A model generated the notes under the pieces. That model searched no databases. It was not told the origin of the DNA and worked only from the letters and a program-made list of their open reading frames with translations. Made by a program: the position numbers and the translations under genes. DNA of 64,000 nt from contig NZ_AP027059.1 in NCBI RefSeq assembly GCF_030295325.1, forward strand, positions 124,001 to 188,000, given 5' to 3'. Positions 53,530-63,639 of the stretch are shown in pieces (the first letter of the stretch is position 1; the number at the start of each line of letters is the position of its first letter). This stretch comes from Haliovirga abyssi. GTDB lineage: Bacteria > Fusobacteriota > Fusobacteriia > Fusobacteriales > Haliovirgaceae.

Positions 53530-56500
53530 ATGAAGAAGATTTTAACATTAGCAGTAGCATTACTAGCATTATCTTTTGCAGGTTGTTTTACTGATAAAAC
53601 AACAACAGAAGACAATACAACAAAACAAGAAACAACAACAACAGTAACAACAGAGGGGAAAATTGTGAATACAGCTTCACCAAAAGGGATTTTTGCGGGA
53701 GTAGTAAGAGATTCTTTTAATAATCCTTTAGAAGCAGTTACAGTATCAATAGGTGGAAAAAGTATAGTTACTGATAAGACAGGGACATTCAAAATAGAAG
53801 GATTAGATGTAGGGGGAGCTGGAGCTGGAAAAGAAGTGTCTTATACAGCAGTATTCTCTAAAAAGAATTATTTGTCTATAACAAAGTCAATTGTATTTAA
53901 AGAAGATACTTTAACAAACGATGATACAAATGCAACAATACATATTGATGCAACTACAGGAACAAGTGTAAATTCTGGAGAAGATGGTTTAATAGTAGGG
54001 ACTGTAGTTATACCTCTTAATAATGCAACTGCAACAGTAGATGCTGAAATGGTAGAGCTTGTAACTGCAAAAGGAACAATAAGTTTGCCGGAAACTTTAT
54101 CAACAACTGCGGCAATAAAAGTAATTCCATATATATCAGGATCAAGTGTACCTATGTCTGACTATTCTCAAGAAATATCAGATAGCTTAGAATATACAAT
54201 TAAAAATATTCCAGCACAAGAAACATCTGTAACATTAAAAATATATATTAATGGAAATATATATGCAAGTTATTATGTAAATGAAGAAGCTGTTAATTTC
54301 CATACTGCAAAGAGAATAGATTCAAAAGTACAAGGGGGACAAAGAGAAGTTATTCAAAATTTTAGTGCTAAAAAATATGGAGAAGTAAGTGGTATAGTAT
54401 ATAAAAATTATAAATTAGCAAATGCTACAGATAATACAGTTGGAGCAGGAGCAAAAGTTGAATTATATAGAGATGTTTATCCTAGTCCTGTGAAAATGGG
54501 AGAAGCTTTTACAAACGCAGCAGGGAAATATATTATTCATGAAATTTTACCAGGAGTATATAGTTTAAAATTACTTGATTTTGATAAAGAAAATGATGGA
54601 GAATTTGATTTTGTAAATGGGAAAACATTTATGGATATAGCTGTTGCAGAAGGAGATAATGTTACAAATGGAGTATCACCATATAGTATAGTAAAAGATT
54701 TATGGTTTACAGGATATCAAAATTATTCTGTTTCAGGAAAAGTAGAAGCTGGAATAGAAGGAAATATTATAGCTAATGTAAATGTAAAAGTTTATTATAG
54801 TAGTACAAATAAATTATTAAAAGAAACAAGAACTACTACAACTGGAGCATTTTCTGTAAGTGGAATACAATTTAAAAATATAAAAATAGTTGCAGAAGCA
54901 ATTGATACAGATAACAATTTGATAAATAATTTCAACCAAGCAACAAAAGATATTACAAATAATGAAGGAATAGATGTGAATGATGTATATTTATTCATGG
55001 CTCCAAATAGTGATGAGTATGGATTACATGTTGTTTCAACTAACTTTACTATGAAAAAAACAGTTTCTGGAGAAACTAAATTATTAACAAAAGTAAATGG
55101 AGTAGAACCAAATGGGACTGTAGTATTAACATTTGATAATGCTGTTTCTACTGATTCTGAAAATGAAATATTAGCTAAATTAGATAAAGTAGTTAAATTA
55201 ATAGGAAGTTCAGATGTAGATATAGATTACTCTTTTGATTCTACAAGGAAAATAATGACAATTACACCAAAGAAACCTCTTACAGGTAATTTATATACTG
55301 TATGGATCAATTCTGAGTTAGCAACATCTAATGGTTATAAATATAGTGTAGCTAATACAATAAATACAGATTTATTGAATTCTACTAATGTAGATATTGA
55401 TGTTGAAGCATATCAATTAAAAGTAGCTGGAGCATCATTCTTAACAAAAGATGAATATGGTAATTGGAGTGCTAATGATGTAGAAGGGCAAGATGCAAAT
55501 ACAGCAATAGCAATAACATTTAATAAAGAGATATCACAATCTAAAATAACTGAATTGGTTAATAAAGGTGAAAATATAGTTACAGTGACAGATATGGCAA
55601 CATTAAAAGATATATTAACAGATTATACATTTGATACAGCAAATAAAATAATGACAATTAGTCCAAAAGTATCTCTTACACCAGGAAATCAATATAGAAT
55701 AACTTTGAATAGTGAATTAAAAGCTAAATCAGCATCAGATAACGGACTTGATATAAAAATTAATGGAGATAAAGTATTTACAGGTAAAATTTATAAAGCA
55801 AATAATGAAAGTTTAACATCTATAAAACCAGAAATATTTATAGATGGAGCTTATGTTGATAATTATACAGCTTCTAATTTTGCGATGGATTGGAATTTTG
55901 GGAATGCTGGAATTTATAAAACAACAGATTTAGATGAAACAGTACAAACATATGGAGCTTCAAGTTTTGATGTTAAATTCAGTGTTAGCGGATTAGAAAG
56001 TAAAAAAGCGAACATTAAAGAGTTTGATATTTATGCAAAAACAGAGAGTTCTTATTGGGAGAAATTATCTGCAATAAATATTAATGCAATAACAAAAACA
56101 GAATGGAAATTAGGGGTTAAAAAAACAACAGTAAATCTCAACAACGTAAATGGACTTGATTCTTCAGATAAATTGAAATGGGGAGAATCATTAGAGATTA
56201 TAGTTATACCAGTAGATGCAAAAGGAAAACCAGCAGATTTTCCAACAACAGAAGATGCAACAAAAGTATTAACTTTAAAAGATAACTACGGAGTTAAATT
56301 AGCGGGATTAAATGGAACTTCATTATTAAATGCAGGAACAAACACTTTGACTATGTCAGAAGATATATATCCAGCAGGATATGGAGTGACTATAACAGGG
56401 ATAAATTCAAATATTGGAATTAATACAACAACAGCAGGAGCAGTTTCTAATTTAAGAATTGGAAGTAGTTTGAATGAATTAAAATTTGAAGCTTATCCAA

Positions 56501-57582
56501 CATCTAAATTTGTGGTAGGAGCAGATTACAATCATGGAGAAAGTGATCCTGCAAATAGATTAACTTTAGTTTCATCAAATGGATTGTATGATGGAATGAA
56601 ACTTGAAACAACTGATGGAGAAATAGTTGTTTCAAATATAGTTAATGGAACAACAATAGACTTTTCATATGTAGCAACTCCATTTGATATGGCAAAAGAT
56701 GTAGAGTTTACAATATCAAAAGATAATACGGATATTTATAGTAGAGCAGACTCAACAAAAGTATATAATATAACAGGAACAGGATATGGAGAAATACATG
56801 AAATAGCAGTATCAGCATATGCTGATGGTGGAGATGGAGATTATACAAATGGTGGAATAGTTACATTATCTGGAACAAATCCATTATTGGGAGTAACAAG
56901 TGGAATGGTATTGAGTTTACATGATAATAATGGTGTGGTAACAACAAATATAAACGTAACAGTAACAAATGTAGGAACAAATGGAAATGACAAACAATTC
57001 TCTACAAGTTCAAGTATTGAAGGACTTACTACAGGAGGAACAAGTTTTGTTGTAACAAATATATATCAATTAACAGGAGTAACAAGCGTAAATAGTTTAA
57101 TTATAGGTGAAAAATTATATTTAGAACATGCCACAGACGGAACTAGCAAAGAAGTTACTATTATGGCAGTAGATAATTTAAATAATATAGTAAAAATAAG
57201 TGCTAGTCCTGAAAATTATACTAAATCATTTAAATTGAAAACAGTAGATACAACAGCAAAAACATTTATAGCAAAAGAGGTTAAGAAATATGCTGTAGGA
57301 GATAAAGTTGTTATCAATAAAGATACTAGTTCAATAATAGCTACTGGAACAAATATTATGACAAATATAACAGGAATTTCTCCAGTTGAAACAGTTGGAG
57401 GAACAAAATTATATAAATATACAACTACAGATGATATAACTGGAGCAGCAGAAAATCAAACAATTGATTTTGTATCAAATGTACAATTAAAAGTTGTAGC
57501 AAAAGATTCATCTGAAAATATGATTCAAGCAGATGATGATACATTAAGATATGATGAAGCAAAAGGTTGGATAATAGATTAG
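53530..57582 (+). CDS. Very large lipoprotein with carboxypeptidase-regulatory and Ig-like domains
   Basis: The 1350-residue protein has a lipoprotein signal with lipobox LSFAGC (Cys19) and then a Thr-rich linker. Carboxypeptidase-regulatory-like (transthyretin-type) domains occur near residues 55-130, 280-390 and 400-480, with patterns such as GVVRDSFNNPLEAVTVSIGG and GKYIIHEILPGVYSLKL. Two bacterial Ig-like (Big_5/SbsA-type) domains follow, near 520-610 and 650-740, each with an ITFNKEIS- or LTFDNAVS-type strand and a YRITLNSEL-type strand. The rest is beta-rich with many Thr and Asn. It is likely a surface adhesin or structural protein. It may depend on the adjacent TPR-barrel protein for export, but this is inferred only from proximity. 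Confidence 0.78.
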   Translation: MKKILTLAVALLALSFAGCFTDKTTTEDNTTKQETTTTVTTEGKIVNTASPKGIFAGVVRDSFNNPLEAVTVSIGGKSIVTDKTGTFKIEGLDVGGAGAGKEVSYTAVFSKKNYLSITKSIVFKEDTLTNDDTNATIHIDATTGTSVNSGEDGLIVGTVVIPLNNATATVDAEMVELVTAKGTISLPETLSTTAAIKVIPYISGSSVPMSDYSQEISDSLEYTIKNIPAQETSVTLKIYINGNIYASYYVNEEAVNFHTAKRIDSKVQGGQREVIQNFSAKKYGEVSGIVYKNYKLANATDNTVGAGAKVELYRDVYPSPVKMGEAFTNAAGKYIIHEILPGVYSLKLLDFDKENDGEFDFVNGKTFMDIAVAEGDNVTNGVSPYSIVKDLWFTGYQNYSVSGKVEAGIEGNIIANVNVKVYYSSTNKLLKETRTTTTGAFSVSGIQFKNIKIVAEAIDTDNNLINNFNQATKDITNNEGIDVNDVYLFMAPNSDEYGLHVVSTNFTMKKTVSGETKLLTKVNGVEPNGTVVLTFDNAVSTDSENEILAKLDKVVKLIGSSDVDIDYSFDSTRKIMTITPKKPLTGNLYTVWINSELATSNGYKYSVANTINTDLLNSTNVDIDVEAYQLKVAGASFLTKDEYGNWSANDVEGQDANTAIAITFNKEISQSKITELVNKGENIVTVTDMATLKDILTDYTFDTANKIMTISPKVSLTPGNQYRITLNSELKAKSASDNGLDIKINGDKVFTGKIYKANNESLTSIKPEIFIDGAYVDNYTASNFAMDWNFGNAGIYKTTDLDETVQTYGASSFDVKFSVSGLESKKANIKEFDIYAKTESSYWEKLSAININAITKTEWKLGVKKTTVNLNNVNGLDSSDKLKWGESLEIIVIPVDAKGKPADFPTTEDATKVLTLKDNYGVKLAGLNGTSLLNAGTNTLTMSEDIYPAGYGVTITGINSNIGINTTTAGAVSNLRIGSSLNELKFEAYPTSKFVVGADYNHGESDPANRLTLVSSNGLYDGMKLETTDGEIVVSNIVNGTTIDFSYVATPFDMAKDVEFTISKDNTDIYSRADSTKVYNITGTGYGEIHEIAVSAYADGGDGDYTNGGIVTLSGTNPLLGVTSGMVLSLHDNNGVVTTNINVTVTNVGTNGNDKQFSTSSSIEGLTTGGTSFVVTNIYQLTGVTSVNSLIIGEKLYLEHATDGTSKEVTIMAVDNLNNIVKISASPENYTKSFKLKTVDTTAKTFIAKEVKKYAVGDKVVINKDTSSIIATGTNIMTNITGISPVETVGGTKLYKYTTTDDITGAAENQTIDFVSNVQLKVVAKDSSENMIQADDDTLRYDEAKGWIID

Positions 57583-57615
57583 TTTACAAAAATTTATAAA
57601 ACGAAACTTTAATGG

Positions 57616-57655
57616 AGCCACAGATTTGAAATTTCAAATCTGTGGCTTTTATTTG
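57616..57655 (+). terminator. Intrinsic terminator after the large lipoprotein gene
   Basis: A fully self-complementary 32-base palindrome, AGCCACAGATTTGAAA and its complement, is followed by TTTATTT. It lies 34 bases after the stop. Confidence 0.88.
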
Positions 57656-57674
57656 GATAATACGAAATTTACAA

Positions 57675-57703
57675 TTGAAGAATAGGGAAAAAAATGTTAT
57701 AAT
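57675..57703 (+). promoter_or_regulatory. Sigma-70-type promoter for the mur cluster
   Basis: TTGAAG (57675) and TATAAT (57698) are 17 bases apart. Transcription would begin near 57710, about 20 bases before murF. Confidence 0.7.
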
Positions 57704-57728
57704 AAAAATAAAATGATTAGGGGAACAA

Positions 57729-58997
57729 ATGATGCGATTTGATTATTTTTTGAGCATTTTAAAAACAAATAGATTAAAAACAAACAGCAAAGATATAAAA
57801 AAAGGAGATATTTTTGTTGCAATAAGGCAAGGAAACAGTTATTTGCAAGAAGCAATTCAAAATGGAGCTTCAGTAGTGGTATATGATTCTGAAAAAATAT
57901 TTTGTGATTTTAAAAATAGTTATAAAGTGGAAAATAGTATTGAATTTTTACAAAAATTAGCTAAAAAATATAGAGAAACATTAAATACCAAAATAATAGG
58001 AATAACAGGAAGTAATGGAAAAACAACTACAAAAGATATTATTTATGAAATTTTAAGTTTGAATAAGATAGGAAAAAAAACAGAAGGTAATTTAAACAAT
58101 CATATTGGAGTACCGATAACTATATTAGGATTAGAAGAAAAAGATGAATTTGCAGTTATAGAGATGGGAATGAGTAATTTAGGGGAAATAGATCTGTTGG
58201 CTGATATTGTAAAACCAGAGTATTCAATAATAACAAATATAGGAGATTCACACCTTGAGTTTCTAAAAAACAGAAAAAATATATTTAAAGCAAAAAGTGA
58301 AATTATAAATCATACTAGAAACAGACTATTTATAAATGGAGACGATGAGTATTTAAAAAAGTTAAGTGGAATAAAGATTGGATTTGGAAAGAGCAATGAT
58401 CTAAGCGCAAGAAATATAATTTTCAATGAAGAATATAGTACATATTTATTGAAATGTGATTTGGGAGAATTTAATGTTAAATTAAACCTTGTAGGGGAAC
58501 ACAATATTTTAAATTCTATGTTTGGTATAGCGATTGGATTGGAATTTGGATATACTATAAACGAGATATTAGATAGAATAGCTAATATTAAGATTTCTAA
58601 AATGAGATTTGAAAAGATAAAAAGAGGAGATACTATTTTTATAAATGATGCATATAATGCGAGTCCTATTTCAACAAAATACTCTCTTAAAACATTTTCA
58701 AAACTTTATGAAGATAGATTAAAAATAGTGATTTTAGCTGATATGTTAGAGCTGGGAGAGAAAAGCAGAAAATTACATGAGGATTTGAGCGATAATATAA
58801 TGGATACAAAAGCAGATATATTTATATTTTATGGAAATGAGATGAAATATTTATATAAAAAAGTTCTAAAAGATAAAAGAGCGTATTACTTTGAAAATAA
58901 AAAAGATATAATAAAATTAATAAATGAATTAAGCGGGAAAAAAGCAATATTATTAAAGGGATCAAGAGGAATGAAATTAGAAGAAATAATTTGTTAA
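57729..58997 (+). CDS. murF: UDP-MurNAc-tripeptide--D-Ala-D-Ala ligase
   Basis: MurF adds D-Ala-D-Ala to the peptidoglycan precursor with ATP. The 422-residue protein has the Mur ligase P-loop ITGSNGKTTTKD near residue 98 and NLNNHIGVP. The AVIEMGMSNLGEI motif is specific for MurF rather than MurE. A late NDAYNASPIS segment and ADMLELGEKS follow. The start at 57729 has a neighbouring in-frame ATG at 57732, and either is possible. It is followed 9 bases later by mraY, the usual order. Confidence 0.93.
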   Translation: MMRFDYFLSILKTNRLKTNSKDIKKGDIFVAIRQGNSYLQEAIQNGASVVVYDSEKIFCDFKNSYKVENSIEFLQKLAKKYRETLNTKIIGITGSNGKTTTKDIIYEILSLNKIGKKTEGNLNNHIGVPITILGLEEKDEFAVIEMGMSNLGEIDLLADIVKPEYSIITNIGDSHLEFLKNRKNIFKAKSEIINHTRNRLFINGDDEYLKKLSGIKIGFGKSNDLSARNIIFNEEYSTYLLKCDLGEFNVKLNLVGEHNILNSMFGIAIGLEFGYTINEILDRIANIKISKMRFEKIKRGDTIFINDAYNASPISTKYSLKTFSKLYEDRLKIVILADMLELGEKSRKLHEDLSDNIMDTKADIFIFYGNEMKYLYKKVLKDKRAYYFENKKDIIKLINELSGKKAILLKGSRGMKLEEIIC

Positions 58998-59006
58998 GGA
59001 GAGTGT

Positions 59007-60098
59007 ATGTTATATTATATTTATCAATATCTTTATCATGATTTATCAGTTTTTAGGATTTTTAGGTACATTACATTAAGGGCAATGATTGCATTTGTAA
59101 CATCGTTTTTATTTGTATTAATAATAGGAAAGCCTTTTATAAAATTTATAAAAAATAAAAAAGTTGGAGAAGATATTAGAGAGCTTGGACCAGCAACACA
59201 TTTTTCTAAAAAGGGAACGCCTACAATGGGAGGAGTTTTAATTCTATCCTCTATAATATTTACAACTTTAATTACAGGGAATTTGGAAAACAAATTTATA
59301 ATTTTATTATTATTAATTACAATTTTATTTGGGGTAATTGGATTTTTAGATGATTTTTTAAAATGGAGTGAAAAAAATAAAAAGGGACTTTCGCCTAAAA
59401 AAAAGATATTAGGACAAGTTATTATATCAATATTAGTATTTGTATTTATTATTAAATATAAACTAATAGGGAACAATATAGATTTTTCATTAGTTAATCC
59501 GTTAATTAAAAATAGCTATTTGGAATTAGGAGCTTTTTTTTATTTTATATTTTTACTATTTTTTATTACCGGAACATCAAATGCTGTAAATATAACAGAT
59601 GGACTTGATGGATTAGTGATAGGACCTGTTATGATAACATCTTCTATATTAGGAATTGTTGCATATTTTACAGGACATTTAGAGCTTAGTAAATATTTGA
59701 ATTTATATTATATAGAAGGAAGTGGAGAAATTTTAGTATATATTTTAGCAATAGTTGGTTCTGGACTTGGATTTTTATGGTATAATTTTTATCCAGCTGA
59801 AATTTTTATGGGAGACACAGGTTCTTTAACATTAGGTGGTATTATAGCAGTAATATCTATATTGTTAAAACAAGAATTATTATTATTAGTAATAGGGTTT
59901 GTTTTTGTAATAGAAACATTATCAGTGATTATTCAAGTAGGATCATATAAAACAAGGAAAAAAAGAGTTTTTAGAATGGCGCCAATACATCATCATTTTG
60001 AATTAAAGGGATTACCAGAAACTAAAGTAACAATAAGATTTTGGATCATTTCAATAATTTGTGGATTAATAGGATTGTTAATTTTAAAATTGAGATAA
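59007..60098 (+). CDS. mraY: Phospho-MurNAc-pentapeptide transferase
   Basis: MraY transfers phospho-MurNAc-pentapeptide to undecaprenyl phosphate, forming lipid I at the inner membrane. The 363-residue polytopic protein has GTPTMGGVLI near residue 71, the Asp-pair motif FLDDFLKW near residue 113, NITDGLDGL near residue 197, and FMGDTGSLTLGG near residue 267. The HHHFE motif near the end (PIHHHFELKG) is present. About ten hydrophobic segments are present. Confidence 0.96.
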   Translation: MLYYIYQYLYHDLSVFRIFRYITLRAMIAFVTSFLFVLIIGKPFIKFIKNKKVGEDIRELGPATHFSKKGTPTMGGVLILSSIIFTTLITGNLENKFIILLLLITILFGVIGFLDDFLKWSEKNKKGLSPKKKILGQVIISILVFVFIIKYKLIGNNIDFSLVNPLIKNSYLELGAFFYFIFLLFFITGTSNAVNITDGLDGLVIGPVMITSSILGIVAYFTGHLELSKYLNLYYIEGSGEILVYILAIVGSGLGFLWYNFYPAEIFMGDTGSLTLGGIIAVISILLKQELLLLVIGFVFVIETLSVIIQVGSYKTRKKRVFRMAPIHHHFELKGLPETKVTIRFWIISIICGLIGLLILKLR

Positions 60099-60129
60099 AA
60101 TTAATAGTTGACAAAAGGGGGAAGATGAA

Positions 60130-62127
60130 ATGGCAAAAAATAAAATAAAAAATAATTTAATTTTTGGATTTATATCATTTTCAATAATAGTTATATTGAT
60201 AGTAGTTGGTTTTTTTTATATTAATATTAGAAGTTCTGTAATTGATTTTAATAAAGATATAGTGAGCAATAACGAACAAACAATATTAACAATGATAAAC
60301 TCGAATCAAACTCAAGGGAAAAAAGTTATTTTACAAGCCAATAGCAAAGTTATGAAAAATACGAAAGAAAGATTAAATAGCTTTATAAAAAAAGCATCGA
60401 AGGAAAATAATGAGTCATTATTAAAAATATTTTCTAAAACAATAGATCAAGAAATAAAGATGAAAGAGTTTGAATTAAAAAACATAGTAAAAAGTCAAAT
60501 GTTTGTATGGGAAGATATAAAATCCGAAAGAGATAGTTTGAAAAAATTATTAAAAAAAAATAGTGATTATAAGGGGTTTATTGTATATGGAGAGTTAATA
60601 GATCCATTTTTTCAAGTTGGAAAAATAACAGAAAATTTTTATAAAAGTAAAATTGTGGAAAAAACAAGAAGAGGGAAAACATATTTTTATAATATAAATA
60701 ATACAAACTATTTTTATTTAGCAGTTCCAATTTATAATAGCAAACAAAAATATAATGGATTTATAATAGCGAAAATAGATATAAAACCAATTTTAAGTAA
60801 ACTATTTAAAGAGATAACTTTAGGCTCAGACAGAACAATCTTTGTAATTAATTCAAATAAAAAAATTATAAAACATATAAATAAAAAATATGAAAATAAA
60901 AAATTTACTAGGGTGAATTTTAACAAAAGGTTAGATTTTCAACAGATTATAAAAAATAAAATAATTTATACAATTAAAAAATATAATTATGGTAATTTTA
61001 CTATATTTATTGTAATAAAAGAGTATATTTCAGATGCTTTTTCATATGTAGATTCTTTAAAAGATGATACTGAGAAAGTATTAATTCAAAGTTTTAATGA
61101 TTTTAATAAAGATTTAAAAAAAGCTTCTAAAAAAACATATGATGTTTCAAAAGAAAAAGCTTTAGATAAACTAAATAGTTTTATAAAAAATATTGCAAAT
61201 ATATTTTATGTTGTATTTTTTATAGGAGTTTTAGTGTCTATTCTATTGGGAATATTCTTTGCAGATGGAATAACAAAACCGATAAAGGAACTTTCATTTG
61301 CAGCAAAAAAAATAGGTGATGGAAATTTAGAATATAATTTTGATAAAAAATTGTTAAAAAGAAAGGATGAAATAGGAGAACTTTCAAGAGAGTTTTCTGA
61401 AATGAAAATCAGATTAAAAGAAAATATAGAAACTGTAAAAGAGTTGGAAAGAAAAAAAGCACATTCAGAAAGATTATCAATAATGGGACAAATAGTAAGT
61501 GGTATAGTTCATGAAATAAAAAATCCATTAACAAGTATATCTGGATTTGCGCAAATAATAGAGGAAACTTCAGGAGAAGAAACTATAAGGCGTCAAAGTA
61601 AAATGATTTTTGAGGAAGCTCAAAGATTAAATAAATTAACATTAGATCTTTTAGAGTATGCAAAAGGTTCAAAATTGGATATGAGAAGAGTAAAGGTAAA
61701 ACTTTTAGCAGAAGAGGTTTTTGATAAATTAAGTCCTAAAATAACTGAAAAAAATATAAAAGTAAGTGTAGATGTCCCAGAAAATTTTCCTACAATTTAT
61801 GCAGATAGGGATAAAATTATGCAGGTGTTTATTAATTTAATATCAAATGCTGTAGAGGCTATAAAAATGAGACGAGGAAATATAGAATTTATAGCAGATA
61901 GAATAGGAACTGGAAAAGTTGAGATAAAAATAAGAAATGATGGACCAGTAATACCTGAAGATATAATAAAAGATCTATTTTTGCCATTTATATCTCATAA
62001 AAAAGGTGGGACAGGACTTGGATTAGCGATGGTTAAAAAAATAATTGAAGATCATAAAGGAAATATAAAAATAACAAAAGGGTTAGAAAAAGGAGCAGAA
62101 TTTGTAATAGTATTGCCTATAAAATAG
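60130..62127 (+). CDS. Membrane sensor histidine kinase inside the mur cluster
   Basis: The 665-residue protein has a membrane span (about residues 10-33) and a large periplasmic sensing region (about 34-350), Cache-like by size and by its FYNINNTNYFYLAVPIYNS segment. A second span (about 355-378), a HAMP domain (about 380-435), and a HisKA with the phospho-acceptor His461 in VHEIKNPLTSISG follow. The HATPase domain has NLISNAVEAI and GGTGLGLAM. No receiver or response regulator gene is adjacent. Placement between mraY and murD, with short spacing to mraY, suggests cotranscription with cell-wall genes. Sensing of envelope state is inference. Confidence 0.9.
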   Translation: MAKNKIKNNLIFGFISFSIIVILIVVGFFYINIRSSVIDFNKDIVSNNEQTILTMINSNQTQGKKVILQANSKVMKNTKERLNSFIKKASKENNESLLKIFSKTIDQEIKMKEFELKNIVKSQMFVWEDIKSERDSLKKLLKKNSDYKGFIVYGELIDPFFQVGKITENFYKSKIVEKTRRGKTYFYNINNTNYFYLAVPIYNSKQKYNGFIIAKIDIKPILSKLFKEITLGSDRTIFVINSNKKIIKHINKKYENKKFTRVNFNKRLDFQQIIKNKIIYTIKKYNYGNFTIFIVIKEYISDAFSYVDSLKDDTEKVLIQSFNDFNKDLKKASKKTYDVSKEKALDKLNSFIKNIANIFYVVFFIGVLVSILLGIFFADGITKPIKELSFAAKKIGDGNLEYNFDKKLLKRKDEIGELSREFSEMKIRLKENIETVKELERKKAHSERLSIMGQIVSGIVHEIKNPLTSISGFAQIIEETSGEETIRRQSKMIFEEAQRLNKLTLDLLEYAKGSKLDMRRVKVKLLAEEVFDKLSPKITEKNIKVSVDVPENFPTIYADRDKIMQVFINLISNAVEAIKMRRGNIEFIADRIGTGKVEIKIRNDGPVIPEDIIKDLFLPFISHKKGGTGLGLAMVKKIIEDHKGNIKITKGLEKGAEFVIVLPIK

Positions 62128-62157
62128 GGAATGTTATAAAAAAGTTTATTTTTTTAC

Positions 62158-62300
62158 TAGGAGAGTATAAATTTGTTTAGAAAATAAGCTACGCTGTTTC
62201 TTTGAAATATGCGATTTTTCAAAGCAAAATTTTTCAGAATCTAAAAATTTAGAAAAACATTTATGTTTTACCAGATGAAGCGTAGCTTATTTTTTTATTA
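62158..62300 (+). repeat. Cloverleaf-like palindromic element, copy G
   Basis: A perfect 15-bp closing stem (AAAATAAGCTACGCT at 62181, complement at 62279-62293) encloses three hairpins: CTTTGAAA/TTTCAAAG (62200, 62217), TCTAA/TTAGA (62240, 62249) and AAAACA/TGTTTT (62254, 62264). Six Ts end the stem, so it could terminate transcription between the kinase gene and murD. The left flank GGAGAGTATAAATTTGTTTAG resembles a fragment at 13998. Confidence 0.65.
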
Positions 62301-62322
62301 GAAATTTTTTAAGGAGAAATAA

Positions 62323-63639
62323 ATGAAAAAAGTATTGGTTTATGGAAATGGAAAAAGTGGAAAAGCAGTAACCAAATTATTAAATAAAAAAAAATATATA
62401 GTAGATATTATAGATGATAGAATTGGGTATGATAAAGATGAAATATTAAAAAAAATAGGAAATTATGAATTTATTGTAAAAAGCCCTGGAATATCAAATG
62501 AAAATTTACTTATAGATATATTGAATAAAAAAAGAATAAAAATATTAGATGAAACAGAAGTAGCAGCCAAATATATAGATAATTCAAAAATAATAGCAAT
62601 AACAGGTACAAATGGAAAGACTACAACAACTACAAAAATAACAGAAATGTTAAATTTTGCAGGATATAAAGCAATTAGTGCTGGGAATATAGGTGTTCCA
62701 TTTTCAGAAATTATAGAAAAAGAAAAGGAGTATGATTATATAGTTTTGGAATTAAGTAGCTATCAATTAGAATATATAGATGAGATGAATCCATTTATAG
62801 CTATGGTTATAAATTTAACTCCTGATCATATGAATAGATATGAAAGTTTAGAAAGTTATTATAGTACAAAATTTAATATTTTTAAAAATCAAACAAAAGA
62901 GGAGCATTCAATAATAAATTTGGATGATGAAAATAGTGGATCTATTTTAAAAAAATTAAATATAGAAAGTGAAATGCTAACAGTTACAAAAGGAGATAGG
63001 TTAACTGAAAAAGCAGATTTATATGTAAAAGATGATCTGTTATTTTATAAAAATGAAAATATTTTAGATATAAATAAACTTACACTAAAAGGAATTCCAA
63101 ATTTAGAAAACACACTATTTATAGTTGGAGTTGCGAAAATAATTGGAATAAAAAACAGTATTATAAAAGAATTTTTGTATAATAATAAAGGGTTAGAGCA
63201 TAGAATGGAAGAATTTTTAAAAATTAAAAATACAGTTTTTATAAATGATTCAAAAGGAACAAATACTGATTCAACAATAAAAGCTTTGCAAGGATATAAA
63301 GAAAGAATAACTTTAATTTGTGGTGGGAAAGATAAAAAATTAGATTTAGTTCCATTGTGTAATGAGATTTTAAGACATACAAAGGAAGTTTATCTAATAG
63401 GTGAAACAAAACAATTATTAGAAAAGATACTAATAAAAATAGGATATGATAAAAATAAAATTTATAATTTAGAAATTTTGGAGAATGTAATAAAAAAATT
63501 AAAGGAAAATTTAGATATAAATAAAAAAAATATAGTAGTTTTTTCTCCTGCAGCTTCTAGTTTTGATCAGTTTAATAGCTTTGAAGAGAGGGGAAAAATT
63601 TTTAAGAAACTTGTTATGGAGAATTTTATGGAGGAATAA
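62323..63639 (+). CDS. murD: UDP-MurNAc-L-alanine--D-glutamate ligase
   Basis: MurD adds D-Glu to UDP-MurNAc-L-Ala. The 438-residue protein has an N-terminal Rossmann-type start (VYGNGKSGKAV), the conserved VKSPGIS, and the P-loop ITGTNGKTTTT near residue 93. AGNIGVPFSEI and the ELSSYQLE motif follow, then NLTPDHMNRY. The C-terminal domain has NDSKGTN and LICGGKDKKLD, and it ends with the family FSPAASSFDQFNSFEERG. An aaggag site precedes the ATG. It overlaps ftsW by one base. Confidence 0.95.
   Translation: MKKVLVYGNGKSGKAVTKLLNKKKYIVDIIDDRIGYDKDEILKKIGNYEFIVKSPGISNENLLIDILNKKRIKILDETEVAAKYIDNSKIIAITGTNGKTTTTTKITEMLNFAGYKAISAGNIGVPFSEIIEKEKEYDYIVLELSSYQLEYIDEMNPFIAMVINLTPDHMNRYESLESYYSTKFNIFKNQTKEEHSIINLDDENSGSILKKLNIESEMLTVTKGDRLTEKADLYVKDDLLFYKNENILDINKLTLKGIPNLENTLFIVGVAKIIGIKNSIIKEFLYNNKGLEHRMEEFLKIKNTVFINDSKGTNTDSTIKALQGYKERITLICGGKDKKLDLVPLCNEILRHTKEVYLIGETKQLLEKILIKIGYDKNKIYNLEILENVIKKLKENLDINKKNIVVFSPAASSFDQFNSFEERGKIFKKLVMENFMEE

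Noticed and set aside
60108-60140. TTGACA just upstream of the sensor kinase as a promoter
   Set aside because: A matching -10 would fall inside the coding sequence and none is convincing there; the gene is probably read from the mur promoter.
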